Below are positions 8,500 through 18,664 of a stretch of 64,000 bases of DNA, one piece after another. The stretch spans positions 11,321-75,320 of the forward strand of contig JAUUNK010000004.1 in the NCBI GenBank assembly GCA_030844565.1. Direction: 5' to 3'. Source of the stretch: Bacteroides ovatus (GTDB taxonomy: Bacteria > Bacteroidota > Bacteroidia > Bacteroidales > Bacteroidaceae). Positions within the stretch are counted from its first letter, which is position 1, and every line of letters begins with the position of its first letter. The notes under the pieces are model-generated. The model searched no databases, was not told the DNA's origin, and saw nothing but the letters and a program-made list of their open reading frames with translations. A program made the translations under genes and the position numbers.

Positions 8500-10488
8500 C
8501 TACTTGGTAACATAAGTAATCCCTTTCCAGTCATCCGTGCGGAAGGGAGACAGCGGAAGGTTAACGCTGTTATACACGTTGCATACCGGATAATCAGCCC
8601 ATGCATAGCGCACTGCTACCGGAAGAGTAACTGCGGGTGAAGAGACAACAATTGTGTTTCCTTCGATAACAGCATCCGCCCAATGGAATTTATGATCTAC
8701 ACCGGCAATAGTAAATCCTTCCGGCATCCCACCATTAGCTGTTTTCAAACCGCCCTCGATATGGTCGAAATAAAGACGAATCTTATTTCCTTCAATTCTA
8801 TAAGACTTATAGAGCGGACCGGAATAAGGAATCTTTTCTCCGTACGTCTGTGCCCGGGCAGCTAATGCCAGGCGCCTACCTACCTCTTGCTTATTTTTAG
8901 GATGTATATCGAATTCCTCGCCAATGTCAATTGTTACCGCCATTCCTGTATTTTGCAGATGCAGAGTACGAACCTGGGCTTCTCTCAGTTCCGCCCAAGT
9001 AGATTCAACCGGTTCTGTCTGTTTTGCCGTAAAACTGGCCAATTGTACCATATAAAAGGGGAAATCATATCCCCAACGATTTCTCCAGTCAGTAATCATC
9101 AGTGGCATCAGGTCACGGTATTGAAAAGCCTCACTCGTATTGGATTCTCCCTGATACCAGATGGTCCCTTTAATAGTATAAGGAATCAACGGATAAAGCA
9201 TAGCATTAAACAGGAAAGTAGGAGAATTTGGATTCCATGACATATCAACAGGCATGGGAGTAATCTCTCTCATATCTAGAGAAACCTGATATTTCCAATC
9301 ACCTGCAAGTTGAATAGCTTGTGCATCGGCTAGTCGTAGTGAAACACTTTCGGGGCTTCCATTAATACCTCCGGTTCCCCCCGTATCCAATACGCGCACT
9401 GCTATCACTGCTTTTCCTTCTTTCACCAACTCTTTCGGAATCTTATAACTCCGGGGAGCCATCCACCCTTCAGTATGTCCGATCTGTACCCCATTAAAAT
9501 AAGTGAAATCGTTATCATCAATGACGCCGACATTCAATGTTAACTCTTTCCCCGCCCAACCGGCCGGAATATCAATCACTTTCCTGAACCACACGAGACC
9601 ATTAAATCCGGGAAGTCCCTGTTCCTGCATCAAACCGGGAACTTTCATAGTTTTCCATGTGTCATCGTTGAAATCAGGCGCAGCCCATGCAGCTTTTCCA
9701 CCGATACATCCTTTATCTATTTTCTCAATCTCCGCTTTCCAAATCTCCACATCCGTCTCAAACTTCTTCTTACGTTCTTCTTGTGAAAGCGGCAGGTCTT
9801 CCAGCGCTTCGAGTCTCTTCTGCATGCCGGGCACTGTTGACAATGCTTCATTACTTGTCCAAGTTTCTATAATTGTGCCTCCCCATGAAGTATCAATCAA
9901 TCCGACAGGCACATGACGATACTTATGTAAATCGCGTCCAAAGAAATATCCGGCAGCAGAGAAATCCGCCACACTCTTTGAAGAACACACTTGCCAACCG
10001 TTTCCTACAGCCCCTATATTTTCAACAGGCTTAGGACTCATGGCTTTCTCTATCAACAAGAAACGAATATTAGGATAATCATTTGCTTCTTCCTTCTCTT
10101 GTTCATAATCCTTCACCTTTCCCCAGCCTTCCACTTGCATTTCCATATTAGACTGGCCGGAACATATCCACACCTCCCCAATCATTACATTTGATAGTTT
10201 CACTTTTTTTCCATCGGAAATAGTGATAGTATACGGTCCTCCCGCCACCGGGGTAGCAACTTTAGTTTTCCATTTTCCTTGTGCATCGGCTTGAATAGTA
10301 TATTTTTTCTGATCCCAGGAAGTAGTGATTTCAACTTTCTTATTTGGTTTGGACTCGCCCCAGATAGGAGCCTGTGTTTGTTGCTGCAACACCATGTTGT
10401 CCGAGAAAAGGGGAAGCAGTTTTACCTGTGCCGATAGTGTAGTGCTCCCTAATAAAAAGAGCAGAGAGATTGCAATTTTTTTATTCAT
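8500..10488 (-). CDS. Sialate O-acetylesterase-like SGNH enzyme
   Basis: About 662 residues from the ATG at 10488; a frame start four codons earlier is less likely because MNKKIAISLLFLLG is a normal signal peptide start. The nucleophile block GQSNMEMQ is near residue 113, the second SGNH block is WYQGESN near 460, and an Asp-x-His (FDIHP) lies near 540. A carbohydrate-binding-like insertion (about 225-385, containing WFRKVIDIP and YFNGVQIG) lies between them, as in this family. Members deacetylate sialic acids or acetylated plant and host glycans. No sialidase is present in the window, so another O-acetylated sugar may be the target. A 155-base gap separates it from the SusC gene upstream, with a possible internal promoter. 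Confidence 0.9.
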   Translation of the reverse strand: MNKKIAISLLFLLGSTTLSAQVKLLPLFSDNMVLQQQTQAPIWGESKPNKKVEITTSWDQKKYTIQADAQGKWKTKVATPVAGGPYTITISDGKKVKLSNVMIGEVWICSGQSNMEMQVEGWGKVKDYEQEKEEANDYPNIRFLLIEKAMSPKPVENIGAVGNGWQVCSSKSVADFSAAGYFFGRDLHKYRHVPVGLIDTSWGGTIIETWTSNEALSTVPGMQKRLEALEDLPLSQEERKKKFETDVEIWKAEIEKIDKGCIGGKAAWAAPDFNDDTWKTMKVPGLMQEQGLPGFNGLVWFRKVIDIPAGWAGKELTLNVGVIDDNDFTYFNGVQIGHTEGWMAPRSYKIPKELVKEGKAVIAVRVLDTGGTGGINGSPESVSLRLADAQAIQLAGDWKYQVSLDMREITPMPVDMSWNPNSPTFLFNAMLYPLIPYTIKGTIWYQGESNTSEAFQYRDLMPLMITDWRNRWGYDFPFYMVQLASFTAKQTEPVESTWAELREAQVRTLHLQNTGMAVTIDIGEEFDIHPKNKQEVGRRLALAARAQTYGEKIPYSGPLYKSYRIEGNKIRLYFDHIEGGLKTANGGMPEGFTIAGVDHKFHWADAVIEGNTIVVSSPAVTLPVAVRYAWADYPVCNVYNSVNLPLSPFRTDDWKGITYVTK

Positions 10489-10520
10489 ATCAACTATCAT
10501 TTTATAGAATACAACATTTC

Positions 10521-10546
10521 TATTTGTTTGAGAACGAACAAATATA
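10521..10546 (-). promoter_or_regulatory. Possible internal promoter with overlapping inverted repeat
   Basis: On the reverse strand TATATTTG (10539-10546) matches the Bacteroides -7 box TAnnTTTG. It overlaps the perfect 8-bp inverted repeat TATTTGTT (10521-10528) / AACAAATA (10537-10544). No -33 TTTG is visible at the usual distance. It lies in the 155-base gap before the esterase gene, so it could drive or control the enzyme half of the PUL separately. Confidence 0.45.
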
Positions 10547-10643
10547 CAATAACCACTAAAATTACTCTTTAAAAAAGGAAAAGAGAATAATATCTTGCCT
10601 AGAGAAACATTACTCTCTTTCTCCTTTGGCTTCCATTTGATTC

Positions 10644-13600
10644 TTAGAAACTAAGTTGGACACCCACGTTTATAACCCTCTGGTTCATATAAGCATCCCC
10701 GGCAGTATTAGTTCTGATTTCGGGGTCTTGTTGATATTTATCATAACTGGTAAAAGTCAGTAGATTATAAGCATTTATATAGAAACGAATATTATCTACG
10801 AAGTTGGGTAATGCTTTTCGAGGAAGTTGATAACTTAGATCAACCGTTTTTAAACGGATGTACCATGCATTGATTAACCAAAAATCTGACATATAAATAG
10901 AAGCGCTATTAATCGTAGACGGATTGCTTGTCAAACGGGGAAACTCAATAACTTCACCATTCTTATAACGTTCCATGGACCAACGCTTTCGATGAATCGG
11001 CTGAAATTGACTTCTAAACGATTCGATACCTGTACCATTTATAGCAAAACTATAATCAAACGAGCCTTGAAATAACACACTAAAACTAAACCCTTTCCAG
11101 TTTCCTGCGATTGTCCATCCTAATGTCGTAGTGGGAAGGTTGGGTTTACCGATAGCTTGCTTATCGAAGTCATTGATGGTCCCGTCATTATTTAAATCTG
11201 CATATTTCAAGTCACCCGCCTGTACCGGGGTATCAGTATTGGGAACAGCCGGAGCGTCGGAAGCGCCTACATTGATTTTCTCTACATCCTCCGGAGTATA
11301 ATATCCAATCCAATGATAGCCAAACGGCTGTCCGATAGGTCTTCCTGTTTCTGCTAACCAAGGGTATCTTTGTTGAGCTTCGGCCTTATAATCCACCCTA
11401 TTTTTAGCATAAGAGAATACCAAGTTAGTATTGAAATTAAAGTCTCTCCAGCGATCCTGATAGCCAAATTGTCCGTCGAAGCCCCGGTTTGTTGTTCTTG
11501 CTACGTTATTCGGGGAAACACCTATACCTAGAATATCTGATATATCATTTCTGGTAACCAACTGGTCATAACGTTTATTTAAGAAATAATCAACGGAAAA
11601 TGATATTCTATCAAACAAAGTCACTTCCAGCCCTATATCAAGCTTTTTCTCTTTTTCCCAAGTTACATGTAAGTTCCCCAAATCACCTTCTTTATATCCA
11701 TCATAGCCTTGAAAGTTTTCCCCGAAATAATAGCCATCTCCTTTTTTATATACTTGCTGATAAAGGTAGCGGTCGCCGGGAGCGACATCCGAACCCACAA
11801 GCCCATAGGAAGCCCTAATTTTAAATAACTGGACATTTTTCGCCAACCAATCAACTTTCTGAAAGAAATCTTCCTGGGAAATGATATAACCTACACCCAC
11901 AGCCGGAAAGAATCCGAAACGGTTATCTTTGCCAAAACGATCGGTTCCGTTGTATGCCATACTAAAGTCTACCAAATACTTGTTTTTATATTTATAGCCA
12001 ATCTTTCCCGTATAACCTTCAAAATTATTGGGAACTGCCGCATCCTTTTCATTAGTAGTGCTTTGCCGGTTATATGATAGCATTGCATTTACATCATGCT
12101 TTTCATTGAATATGCGTTCATAATTCAATGAAGCTTGGATATTTAAATCCTTAGTAGCCCTGTCTGTCCCATTACCTACAAAATATTGTTCATAATCGTA
12201 GATTTTACTTGGATTGATAGAATACAAACCAGTCATTGAATCATAATGATAAGTAGGATATCTTGAGCGGCTTACTCTACGATAGTTTTCGTCAATACTG
12301 GAATATGCCAACTTAAAATTAGCAGAAAGTCCTTTGGTGAGAAAATCCATTTTCCATGTCGCACCATACAGAATGTTATTATCATTGCGACGGGAACGTT
12401 TATATCCTTCGTTGGCGAGACGTGCATTTAATGTTGGTTTAAACCCATTTGTATCATACAAATAAGCATACGAACCATCCGGATTTAAGACAGGCGCCGA
12501 ATAAGGATGCATAGCAGAAAAATCATAGAGTTGCCCTGTCGCATTCAAATCACACGGTTCATTGATATTCATGAAACGTGAAGATATATCCAAACGCATA
12601 TTGAAATTGTCTGTTACGTCAAAATCAATATTGGTACGGTAGTTAAATCGCTTGTAGAAGTAATTAGAGTCAACATCACCATTCTTCTTTCCAAAATCTT
12701 TCACCAAGCCATTTTGCGTAAAGTATCCCGCTGAAACAAAATATCTCAATTTCTTAGAACCGCCCGAAACATCCACATTGATATTTTGCTGGAAAGCCAT
12801 TTTCTTGAAAATCTCATTATACCAGTTTACGTCCGGATGCCCGTACGGATCGGTATGGTCACGAAAAGCAAGCATGTCTTCATCGCTATATTTAAAATTC
12901 TGCGGTATCCCATCATTATTATAAGCTTCCCTGACCAGTTGCAATGTTTCATAGGAATTCAGAAACTTAGGTGTCCGGACAGGGGTCTGCATCCCCCCCT
13001 CTACGCGTACATTAATCTGCGGTTTGCCTTCCTGTCCTCTACGTGTCTTGACAACCAACACTCCGTTAGCTCCTTTAATGCCATAAATAGCTGTGGTCGA
13101 AGCATCTTTCAGAATAGAAATACTCTCTATCTCATTTACATTGATTTGAGCTAACTGTTCATAAGTATACTGAATGTCATCTACCATAATTAAAGGTTGG
13201 TTTCCACCTCCATTCAAAGAACTGACACCACGAATAAAAAAGTCGGAAGCATCTTTCCCCGGTTGTCCTGACTGTTGCTGAGTAAAAAAACCGGGTAACT
13301 TTCCCGATAGGGCATTCTGCACACTACTAGTCGGTACATAGCGTATCTCACTCGCTTTGATGGCACTGACCGCACCCGTCAGCGTGATACGTTTTGCCTT
13401 ACCATAACCCACAACAACGACTTCATCCAGGTCGGTCTGATCGGGTGCTAATTCTATATCCATATTACGTCGATTAGTGATTCTTCTTTCCAGTTTCTTA
13501 AAACCGACATAAGAAATTTCCAGCACATTTCCTATTTGTACATTCAATTGATAATAACCGTCAGCATCTGTAATAGTGCCTGTTGTAGCTCCTTTCACCC

Positions 13601-13724
13601 GGATATTAACTCCGGGAAGCAATTCACCATCAATAGAAGAGACCGTTCCCTTCAAAGTAAACGATTGACCGAATGCCAACGTAAAAAGGTTTATACATAA
13701 TAATACTAATAGTAGTCTTTTCAT
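10644..13724 (-). CDS. SusC/RagA-type TonB-dependent receptor (C2)
   Basis: 1026 residues. Signal peptide about 1-19; carboxypeptidase-regulatory-like domain about 22-95 (TGTITDADGYYQL, ISYVGFKK); the DEVVVVGYG motif near 98-106; plug domain with SGKLPGFFTQQQSGQPG, FIRGVSSLNG, LIMVDDIQY and STTAIYGIKGANGV; then a 22-strand barrel ending in the aromatic terminus VGVQLSF. It imports oligosaccharides through the outer membrane with a SusD partner and TonB. It starts 4 bases after the SusD gene D2, the reverse of the usual SusC-then-SusD order. It is the canonical receptor of the two in this PUL. Confidence 0.95.
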   Translation of the reverse strand: MKRLLLVLLCINLFTLAFGQSFTLKGTVSSIDGELLPGVNIRVKGATTGTITDADGYYQLNVQIGNVLEISYVGFKKLERRITNRRNMDIELAPDQTDLDEVVVVGYGKAKRITLTGAVSAIKASEIRYVPTSSVQNALSGKLPGFFTQQQSGQPGKDASDFFIRGVSSLNGGGNQPLIMVDDIQYTYEQLAQINVNEIESISILKDASTTAIYGIKGANGVLVVKTRRGQEGKPQINVRVEGGMQTPVRTPKFLNSYETLQLVREAYNNDGIPQNFKYSDEDMLAFRDHTDPYGHPDVNWYNEIFKKMAFQQNINVDVSGGSKKLRYFVSAGYFTQNGLVKDFGKKNGDVDSNYFYKRFNYRTNIDFDVTDNFNMRLDISSRFMNINEPCDLNATGQLYDFSAMHPYSAPVLNPDGSYAYLYDTNGFKPTLNARLANEGYKRSRRNDNNILYGATWKMDFLTKGLSANFKLAYSSIDENYRRVSRSRYPTYHYDSMTGLYSINPSKIYDYEQYFVGNGTDRATKDLNIQASLNYERIFNEKHDVNAMLSYNRQSTTNEKDAAVPNNFEGYTGKIGYKYKNKYLVDFSMAYNGTDRFGKDNRFGFFPAVGVGYIISQEDFFQKVDWLAKNVQLFKIRASYGLVGSDVAPGDRYLYQQVYKKGDGYYFGENFQGYDGYKEGDLGNLHVTWEKEKKLDIGLEVTLFDRISFSVDYFLNKRYDQLVTRNDISDILGIGVSPNNVARTTNRGFDGQFGYQDRWRDFNFNTNLVFSYAKNRVDYKAEAQQRYPWLAETGRPIGQPFGYHWIGYYTPEDVEKINVGASDAPAVPNTDTPVQAGDLKYADLNNDGTINDFDKQAIGKPNLPTTTLGWTIAGNWKGFSFSVLFQGSFDYSFAINGTGIESFRSQFQPIHRKRWSMERYKNGEVIEFPRLTSNPSTINSASIYMSDFWLINAWYIRLKTVDLSYQLPRKALPNFVDNIRFYINAYNLLTFTSYDKYQQDPEIRTNTAGDAYMNQRVINVGVQLSF

Positions 13725-13728
13725 AATA

Positions 13729-15492
13729 TTACCATTTCGGATTTTGAATCATGTTATCATTCTTTATCACCTCAGAATAGGGAATGGGATATAAATAGCG
13801 CTTTATATCAAAGTTAGCCTGTAATACATTGACGTCATTATAATTCGGACTTCCTCCCATAACGTTTATGATGGCGAGTCCCTTAAGAGGTTCTTTAAAT
13901 ATATCTTCGGCAAGCCTCCAGCGGCGGATGTCCCAGTAGCGTTGTTCCTCGAAAGCCATTTCTATGCGTCGCTCATTTTGAATGACTTCACGCATTTCGG
14001 CCTGAGTCATAGATTTCTTCAACCCATACATTTTATCAGTGCCTTCTTCAATGCCGGCACGTTGTCTCAAAGCTATAATTGCATTGTATACATCGTCCGA
14101 AGGAGATGGCAAATATTCATTCTCTGCTTCCGCATAATTCAGTAATATTTCTGCATACCGGAATATCACCCAGAAGTGCTTACAATTGGCATATTCTCCT
14201 TTTTCTTCGAATGCTCCCATAAATTTGCGCATGTAATAACTGGTTTTAGTATACTTAGCAGAGTTAGTCGGGTTATTTGCACCATTCTGGGAAGTATCAA
14301 GGTTCCTGCTCAACCAAAGAGAGCCGTGGTGCAATATCGTGTATTCAAAACGAGGATCACGGTTAACATAAGGTCCCTCTTTCGTATCTACCTTATACTG
14401 ACTATAGGATGGAAATTTTCCATCTTTCATAGGAAAAGCATCTACCAGGTTCTGCGTGGGATTAGTACGCCCGTTACCTAACATATTCCCCGTAAATCCT
14501 AAAGGTCCATTGGTTGTTTCTATGTCTTTATTTTCACCTCTCAATCGGCAAAATATAACTTCGGGATTATTGGTCGCATCATAAAAGTTCAGAAATACAT
14601 TTCGGAAATCGGCAGTCAATCCATAGGTATTTTTTCCTTCCGCTCCATATTCATCAATAAACGCTTTAGCAGCCTTAGCAGCCATATTCCAACGTTCCCT
14701 ATCGTAGGAAGCATAACCTACCAATTCATTTCCGGCTTCTATCGGGCGTTCATTAAATAAAGGACTTGCCGCATATAAAAGTACCCTCGTTTTCATCGCC
14801 ATACAAGCTTCACGAGTGAGCGCATGCGCATAGTTAGTCGCATCTTCCGTCGGGTTTGTACGCAAGTCATCTTTAATCGCATCCAACTCACTCACAATAT
14901 ATTCAATACACTGAGCAAAAGTATTACGAGGAATCTCCATATCATCTCCCAATACATATACTTCATTACCCACCAACGGAACACCACCATAACGTTTTAC
15001 CATCTCGAAATAGAAATAGGCTCTCAAGAAGCGAGCTTCTGCTTTCATCGTTACGTTCAACGGATGTACCTCACCTTTCGCATTTTTATAAGTAATATTA
15101 AAAGGAACGACATCAATATTATTTATAAAGATATTAGCTTTACGGATTCCTTTATAATAATCGCCCCATTTCATATCCGAACCAATTCGGGTGTTTGCCG
15201 TGTAGCGCCCCATTGCCAACTTATATACATCGGGATCACTGTTTTCAATAGATATGGCATCATCTGAAGCTGCGTCCAAATAGTCTCCGCCTACACGATT
15301 GTGCCCATTCTCCAATAATGAATAAATATTGTTCAAGAAACCCGTTGCTTGCAAACCGGCAGAATCGGTCCGTGAAAATACAATGTCGAGTGTAAATTTC
15401 TCTACGGGTTCGGGCTCATATCCATCCGTACAAGATATAGCTGCAAAAAACAACCCGAGTCCGATAAGTGCTAAACATTTATTTCGTATCAT
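13729..15492 (-). CDS. SusD/RagB-type glycan-binding lipoprotein (D2)
   Basis: 587 residues. The lipoprotein signal ends in AAISC (Cys about 21), so the protein is anchored in the outer membrane and exported to the surface. SusD features: KAEARFLRAYFYFEMVKRYGG, a tetratricopeptide-like helical core, the C-terminal block IRYAEILLNYAEA-like sequence (FRYAEILLNYAEAENEY), NERRIEMAFEEQRYWDIRRW, and an ending YPIPYSEV...QNPKW. It should cap a SusC barrel and capture the glycan. It lies 13 bases after the C1 receptor and 4 bases before C2, so its partner could be either. Confidence 0.95.
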   Translation of the reverse strand: MIRNKCLALIGLGLFFAAISCTDGYEPEPVEKFTLDIVFSRTDSAGLQATGFLNNIYSLLENGHNRVGGDYLDAASDDAISIENSDPDVYKLAMGRYTANTRIGSDMKWGDYYKGIRKANIFINNIDVVPFNITYKNAKGEVHPLNVTMKAEARFLRAYFYFEMVKRYGGVPLVGNEVYVLGDDMEIPRNTFAQCIEYIVSELDAIKDDLRTNPTEDATNYAHALTREACMAMKTRVLLYAASPLFNERPIEAGNELVGYASYDRERWNMAAKAAKAFIDEYGAEGKNTYGLTADFRNVFLNFYDATNNPEVIFCRLRGENKDIETTNGPLGFTGNMLGNGRTNPTQNLVDAFPMKDGKFPSYSQYKVDTKEGPYVNRDPRFEYTILHHGSLWLSRNLDTSQNGANNPTNSAKYTKTSYYMRKFMGAFEEKGEYANCKHFWVIFRYAEILLNYAEAENEYLPSPSDDVYNAIIALRQRAGIEEGTDKMYGLKKSMTQAEMREVIQNERRIEMAFEEQRYWDIRRWRLAEDIFKEPLKGLAIINVMGGSPNYNDVNVLQANFDIKRYLYPIPYSEVIKNDNMIQNPKW

Positions 15493-15505
15493 ATTTTATA
15501 GTACA

Positions 15506-18500
15506 TTAGAATTTTATATTAATACCTGTGCTGATACAACGTTGTAGTGGATAGCTGGTGAAGCCAACTTCCGGGTCAACTAAATCACACCCTGCTTTTG
15601 TTAATAGATTCTGTCCATCGATAAATATTTTCACACGTGCACCTCCCAAATAGTTGCGACAGAAAGAGTCCGGTAAGTTATAACCCAGATGTACATTCTT
15701 CAAACGGATAAAGTTTCCGGAACGCAACCAGAAAGAAGATCCCCAAAAGCCACCGCGGTTATATACATTGCCACCAGCTGACAATCTCGGCAACGTTGCA
15801 GTAGTAGCAGTTTCTGGTGTCCAACGTCCCAAAAGGACCTCGTAAGCTTGCCCATATTGCTGATTCTTAGCTTGGAAACCTTCCAACAAGTCCCAATCAT
15901 TCAACATTCTATCACGATTGTACACTCCCTGCCAGAGCATTGAAAATTCTAATCCGCTCCATTCAAATCCAAAATCCAAACCAAAATAAGAAAGCGGTTT
16001 TTCTCCTCCAATCACAGTACGGTCAAAGTCATTAATTACCCCGTCTTTATTTAAATCTCTGTATTTAATGTCTCCAGGACGTATCTTATCGCCATATCCG
16101 TCCATAACCGCACTATTGGCAATTTCTTCTTGTGAAGTGAAGAATCCCTCTGCAACCAGCCCCCAAATAGCTCCCATCGGGTGACCGGTTTGGCGAAGAT
16201 AGTCTTCTTCTACTTTTTGCTCATCCATATATAAGAGCTTGCTTTGCTCGCAACTCCAATTACCAGTCACATAATAATTAAATTTACCGATATGATCCTG
16301 ATAAGTAATACTTAGCTCTCCACCAAAACGACGCACTTTCCCTATATTTTCAGCCGGATAAGACTGTCCTATCAATTCTATACTCTTACCACGGTTCTGT
16401 AACAAATCAAAATATTTATCATTATAATAATCGGCAGTCACCTTTAATTTATTATGGAATAAGGCTAAATCAATTCCCAGATTTAGTTTATAAGCCTTTT
16501 CCCAAGTCAAATTATGATTTGCCAATGGAGAGTTTTCTATCGTTGAAGAGCCTCCGGTCAAAGAGGTACCCAACGTATATCCATCGCCACTAGCTGAATA
16601 AGTCTGGTTGTACGTATAATAGCCGGCATTATCCATACCGTTACCGGTCTTACCCCATACCCCGCGTATTTTCATCATATCCAACCATTCAGCATTCTCC
16701 ATAAAGCATTCTTTACTGACATCCCACCCTAAACCAAAGGCATAAAATTCGCCCCACCTTTTACCCGGAGCATAACGATTATAGAAACTCCCGGTTGTAG
16801 CGGCCTGCACAAAATATTTATGGGCATAGTTATAAGAAGCTTCTGCCATCACATTGGACGGACGTTCAGGAAGGTCGAAATTCACAATAACATTTCGTGT
16901 ATCTCCCATAACACTTGCCATAAATCCGTGGCTACCGAATTGGCGTTCATAGTCCACGGCTAACTGACCATACATTTGTTGATAAGTAGTTACTGATTTA
17001 AATTCATTAGTTTGTGTACTGACCCCGCCATACATGGTATAGGTGTCATTGCCTTCTTTATCTATGGCATATTTATAAACCGGAGTTCGCTTTACACGTT
17101 TTATAAAAGAACGATTCTGTGAAGATACACTACCCACTAACCTTGTAGATAAACCTTTCACTACTTTGCTAAAATCATAACGGAGATTCACGCTGCCTAA
17201 CACATCTCTGGCGCCATCCGTCATATAACCCGAATTTATTGCCTGAGACAGCAGATTATTATCGAATGATATATTTCCTCCCCAGCTTCCATTTGGGTTC
17301 TTAACAGGATATGCATTATTCGGTATAGAATAAATCTGACTCAATAAATCAGTATAACCGGTTCCATTATTACCACCCGGTTGAGCCCCTTCCTCAATGC
17401 GTCCCATTAAAGTCACTTTAGCAGTAAAATCTTGTGTGATGTTAATATTAACTTTAGAAGAAATCATATAACGCTCGAGTGTCAGGTTCGTATCATGGGC
17501 ATCATCTCCTGGATTCCTGAACATGCCATTTTCTCCCGTATAACCTATATTTACAAAGTATTGAGCATACTTGTTGCCACCCGTTACATTCAAATTATAA
17601 GACTGTATAGTAGAATTGTTTTTCAATAACTCATCATACCAATCTACATCGGGATGCGTAAAGGGACTGGAATGATCGCGGAACTTAGCAAAATCATCAT
17701 ACACATAAATCGGATTTTTACCATCATTGGTCAGAGCCTCATTCAACAAATACGCATATTGATAAGCAGAAAGAGGTTTAGGCGTTTTTACTGAACTCTG
17801 TACACCGAACCGACCGGTAAAGGAAAGCTGGAATCCCTGTTTTATCGGATCTTTAGTAGTAATAATCAATGCACTCCGTGAACTACGCATACCTAAGAAC
17901 ATAGACGACAAAGCATCTTTCTGAATAGATACCGATTCTATAGCTTCCGGGTCTATGGAATACAAATCTCTCTGTACTCCATCAATAAGCACTACCGGAG
18001 CTGTATTGCGCGAAGTTATACTAAATTCTGTATTATCACTATAATATCCTTCACCCAAATTAGGTGTGTTCCAATAAAGTATGGTCCCTTCGGAACTAGG
18101 CTTCGTCTGATGAAGACGGGCGCCACGAACTTGAGAGATATTCAAACCCGGCAAACGCCCTGCCAGAGAAGGAATAATAGTAGTGGATTGCATAGATTTT
18201 AGTTGATCTGTATATACCGTAACGGCAGACCCCAGAAATTCTGTTTTATCTTTTATTCTATAAGGTCCATTGATTACGTGAGGAGACTTCACAAACTGTT
18301 CCGCCAACATGACCTTAAAAACACGCTCATTATTTTTAAGCTTATTCACTTTTACCTCTTTATATAAAAAGCCGGGATGAGATAAACGCAACACATCACC
18401 TTTGCGATATGAGAATTCAAAAGTTCCATCAACGCCTGTCACTGTGCTTAGACTAGTATTTTTGGCGGTAACTATTACTTCCGAAACAGGGTTGCCATAT

Positions 18501-18643
18501 TGATCAACTACCTTACCGACAATATTAACTGTTCCTCTCGTTTCCTGAGCCATTATATTTAAATGTCCCAAGCCAAGCAGTACCCATACCGCCGTCAATA
18601 TGAGAAAATATCGACTTTTTCTTTTATTCAATATACTATGCAT
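15506..18643 (-). CDS. SusC-like TonB-dependent receptor (C1), divergent N-terminus
   Basis: 1045 residues, signal peptide about 1-32 (ends NIMAQ). A carboxypeptidase-regulatory-like domain (about 40-115; VVDQYGNPVSEV, GVDGTFEF) precedes a plug with AGRLPGLNISQVRGARLHQ, APVVLIDGVQRD and SIDPEAIESVSIQKDA, followed by a barrel ending in ISTGINIKF. The DEVVVVGYG motif seen in the other two SusC proteins of the window is absent; the segment reads KTEFLGSAVTVYTDQL instead, and the plug has an insert (about 180-210). It probably still works as a TonB-dependent glycan importer. It follows the DUF4961-like gene by 21 bases. Confidence 0.93.
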   Translation of the reverse strand: MHSILNKRKSRYFLILTAVWVLLGLGHLNIMAQETRGTVNIVGKVVDQYGNPVSEVIVTAKNTSLSTVTGVDGTFEFSYRKGDVLRLSHPGFLYKEVKVNKLKNNERVFKVMLAEQFVKSPHVINGPYRIKDKTEFLGSAVTVYTDQLKSMQSTTIIPSLAGRLPGLNISQVRGARLHQTKPSSEGTILYWNTPNLGEGYYSDNTEFSITSRNTAPVVLIDGVQRDLYSIDPEAIESVSIQKDALSSMFLGMRSSRSALIITTKDPIKQGFQLSFTGRFGVQSSVKTPKPLSAYQYAYLLNEALTNDGKNPIYVYDDFAKFRDHSSPFTHPDVDWYDELLKNNSTIQSYNLNVTGGNKYAQYFVNIGYTGENGMFRNPGDDAHDTNLTLERYMISSKVNINITQDFTAKVTLMGRIEEGAQPGGNNGTGYTDLLSQIYSIPNNAYPVKNPNGSWGGNISFDNNLLSQAINSGYMTDGARDVLGSVNLRYDFSKVVKGLSTRLVGSVSSQNRSFIKRVKRTPVYKYAIDKEGNDTYTMYGGVSTQTNEFKSVTTYQQMYGQLAVDYERQFGSHGFMASVMGDTRNVIVNFDLPERPSNVMAEASYNYAHKYFVQAATTGSFYNRYAPGKRWGEFYAFGLGWDVSKECFMENAEWLDMMKIRGVWGKTGNGMDNAGYYTYNQTYSASGDGYTLGTSLTGGSSTIENSPLANHNLTWEKAYKLNLGIDLALFHNKLKVTADYYNDKYFDLLQNRGKSIELIGQSYPAENIGKVRRFGGELSITYQDHIGKFNYYVTGNWSCEQSKLLYMDEQKVEEDYLRQTGHPMGAIWGLVAEGFFTSQEEIANSAVMDGYGDKIRPGDIKYRDLNKDGVINDFDRTVIGGEKPLSYFGLDFGFEWSGLEFSMLWQGVYNRDRMLNDWDLLEGFQAKNQQYGQAYEVLLGRWTPETATTATLPRLSAGGNVYNRGGFWGSSFWLRSGNFIRLKNVHLGYNLPDSFCRNYLGGARVKIFIDGQNLLTKAGCDLVDPEVGFTSYPLQRCISTGINIKF

Positions 18644-18664
18644 ATAATCTTTTTTATATTAACA

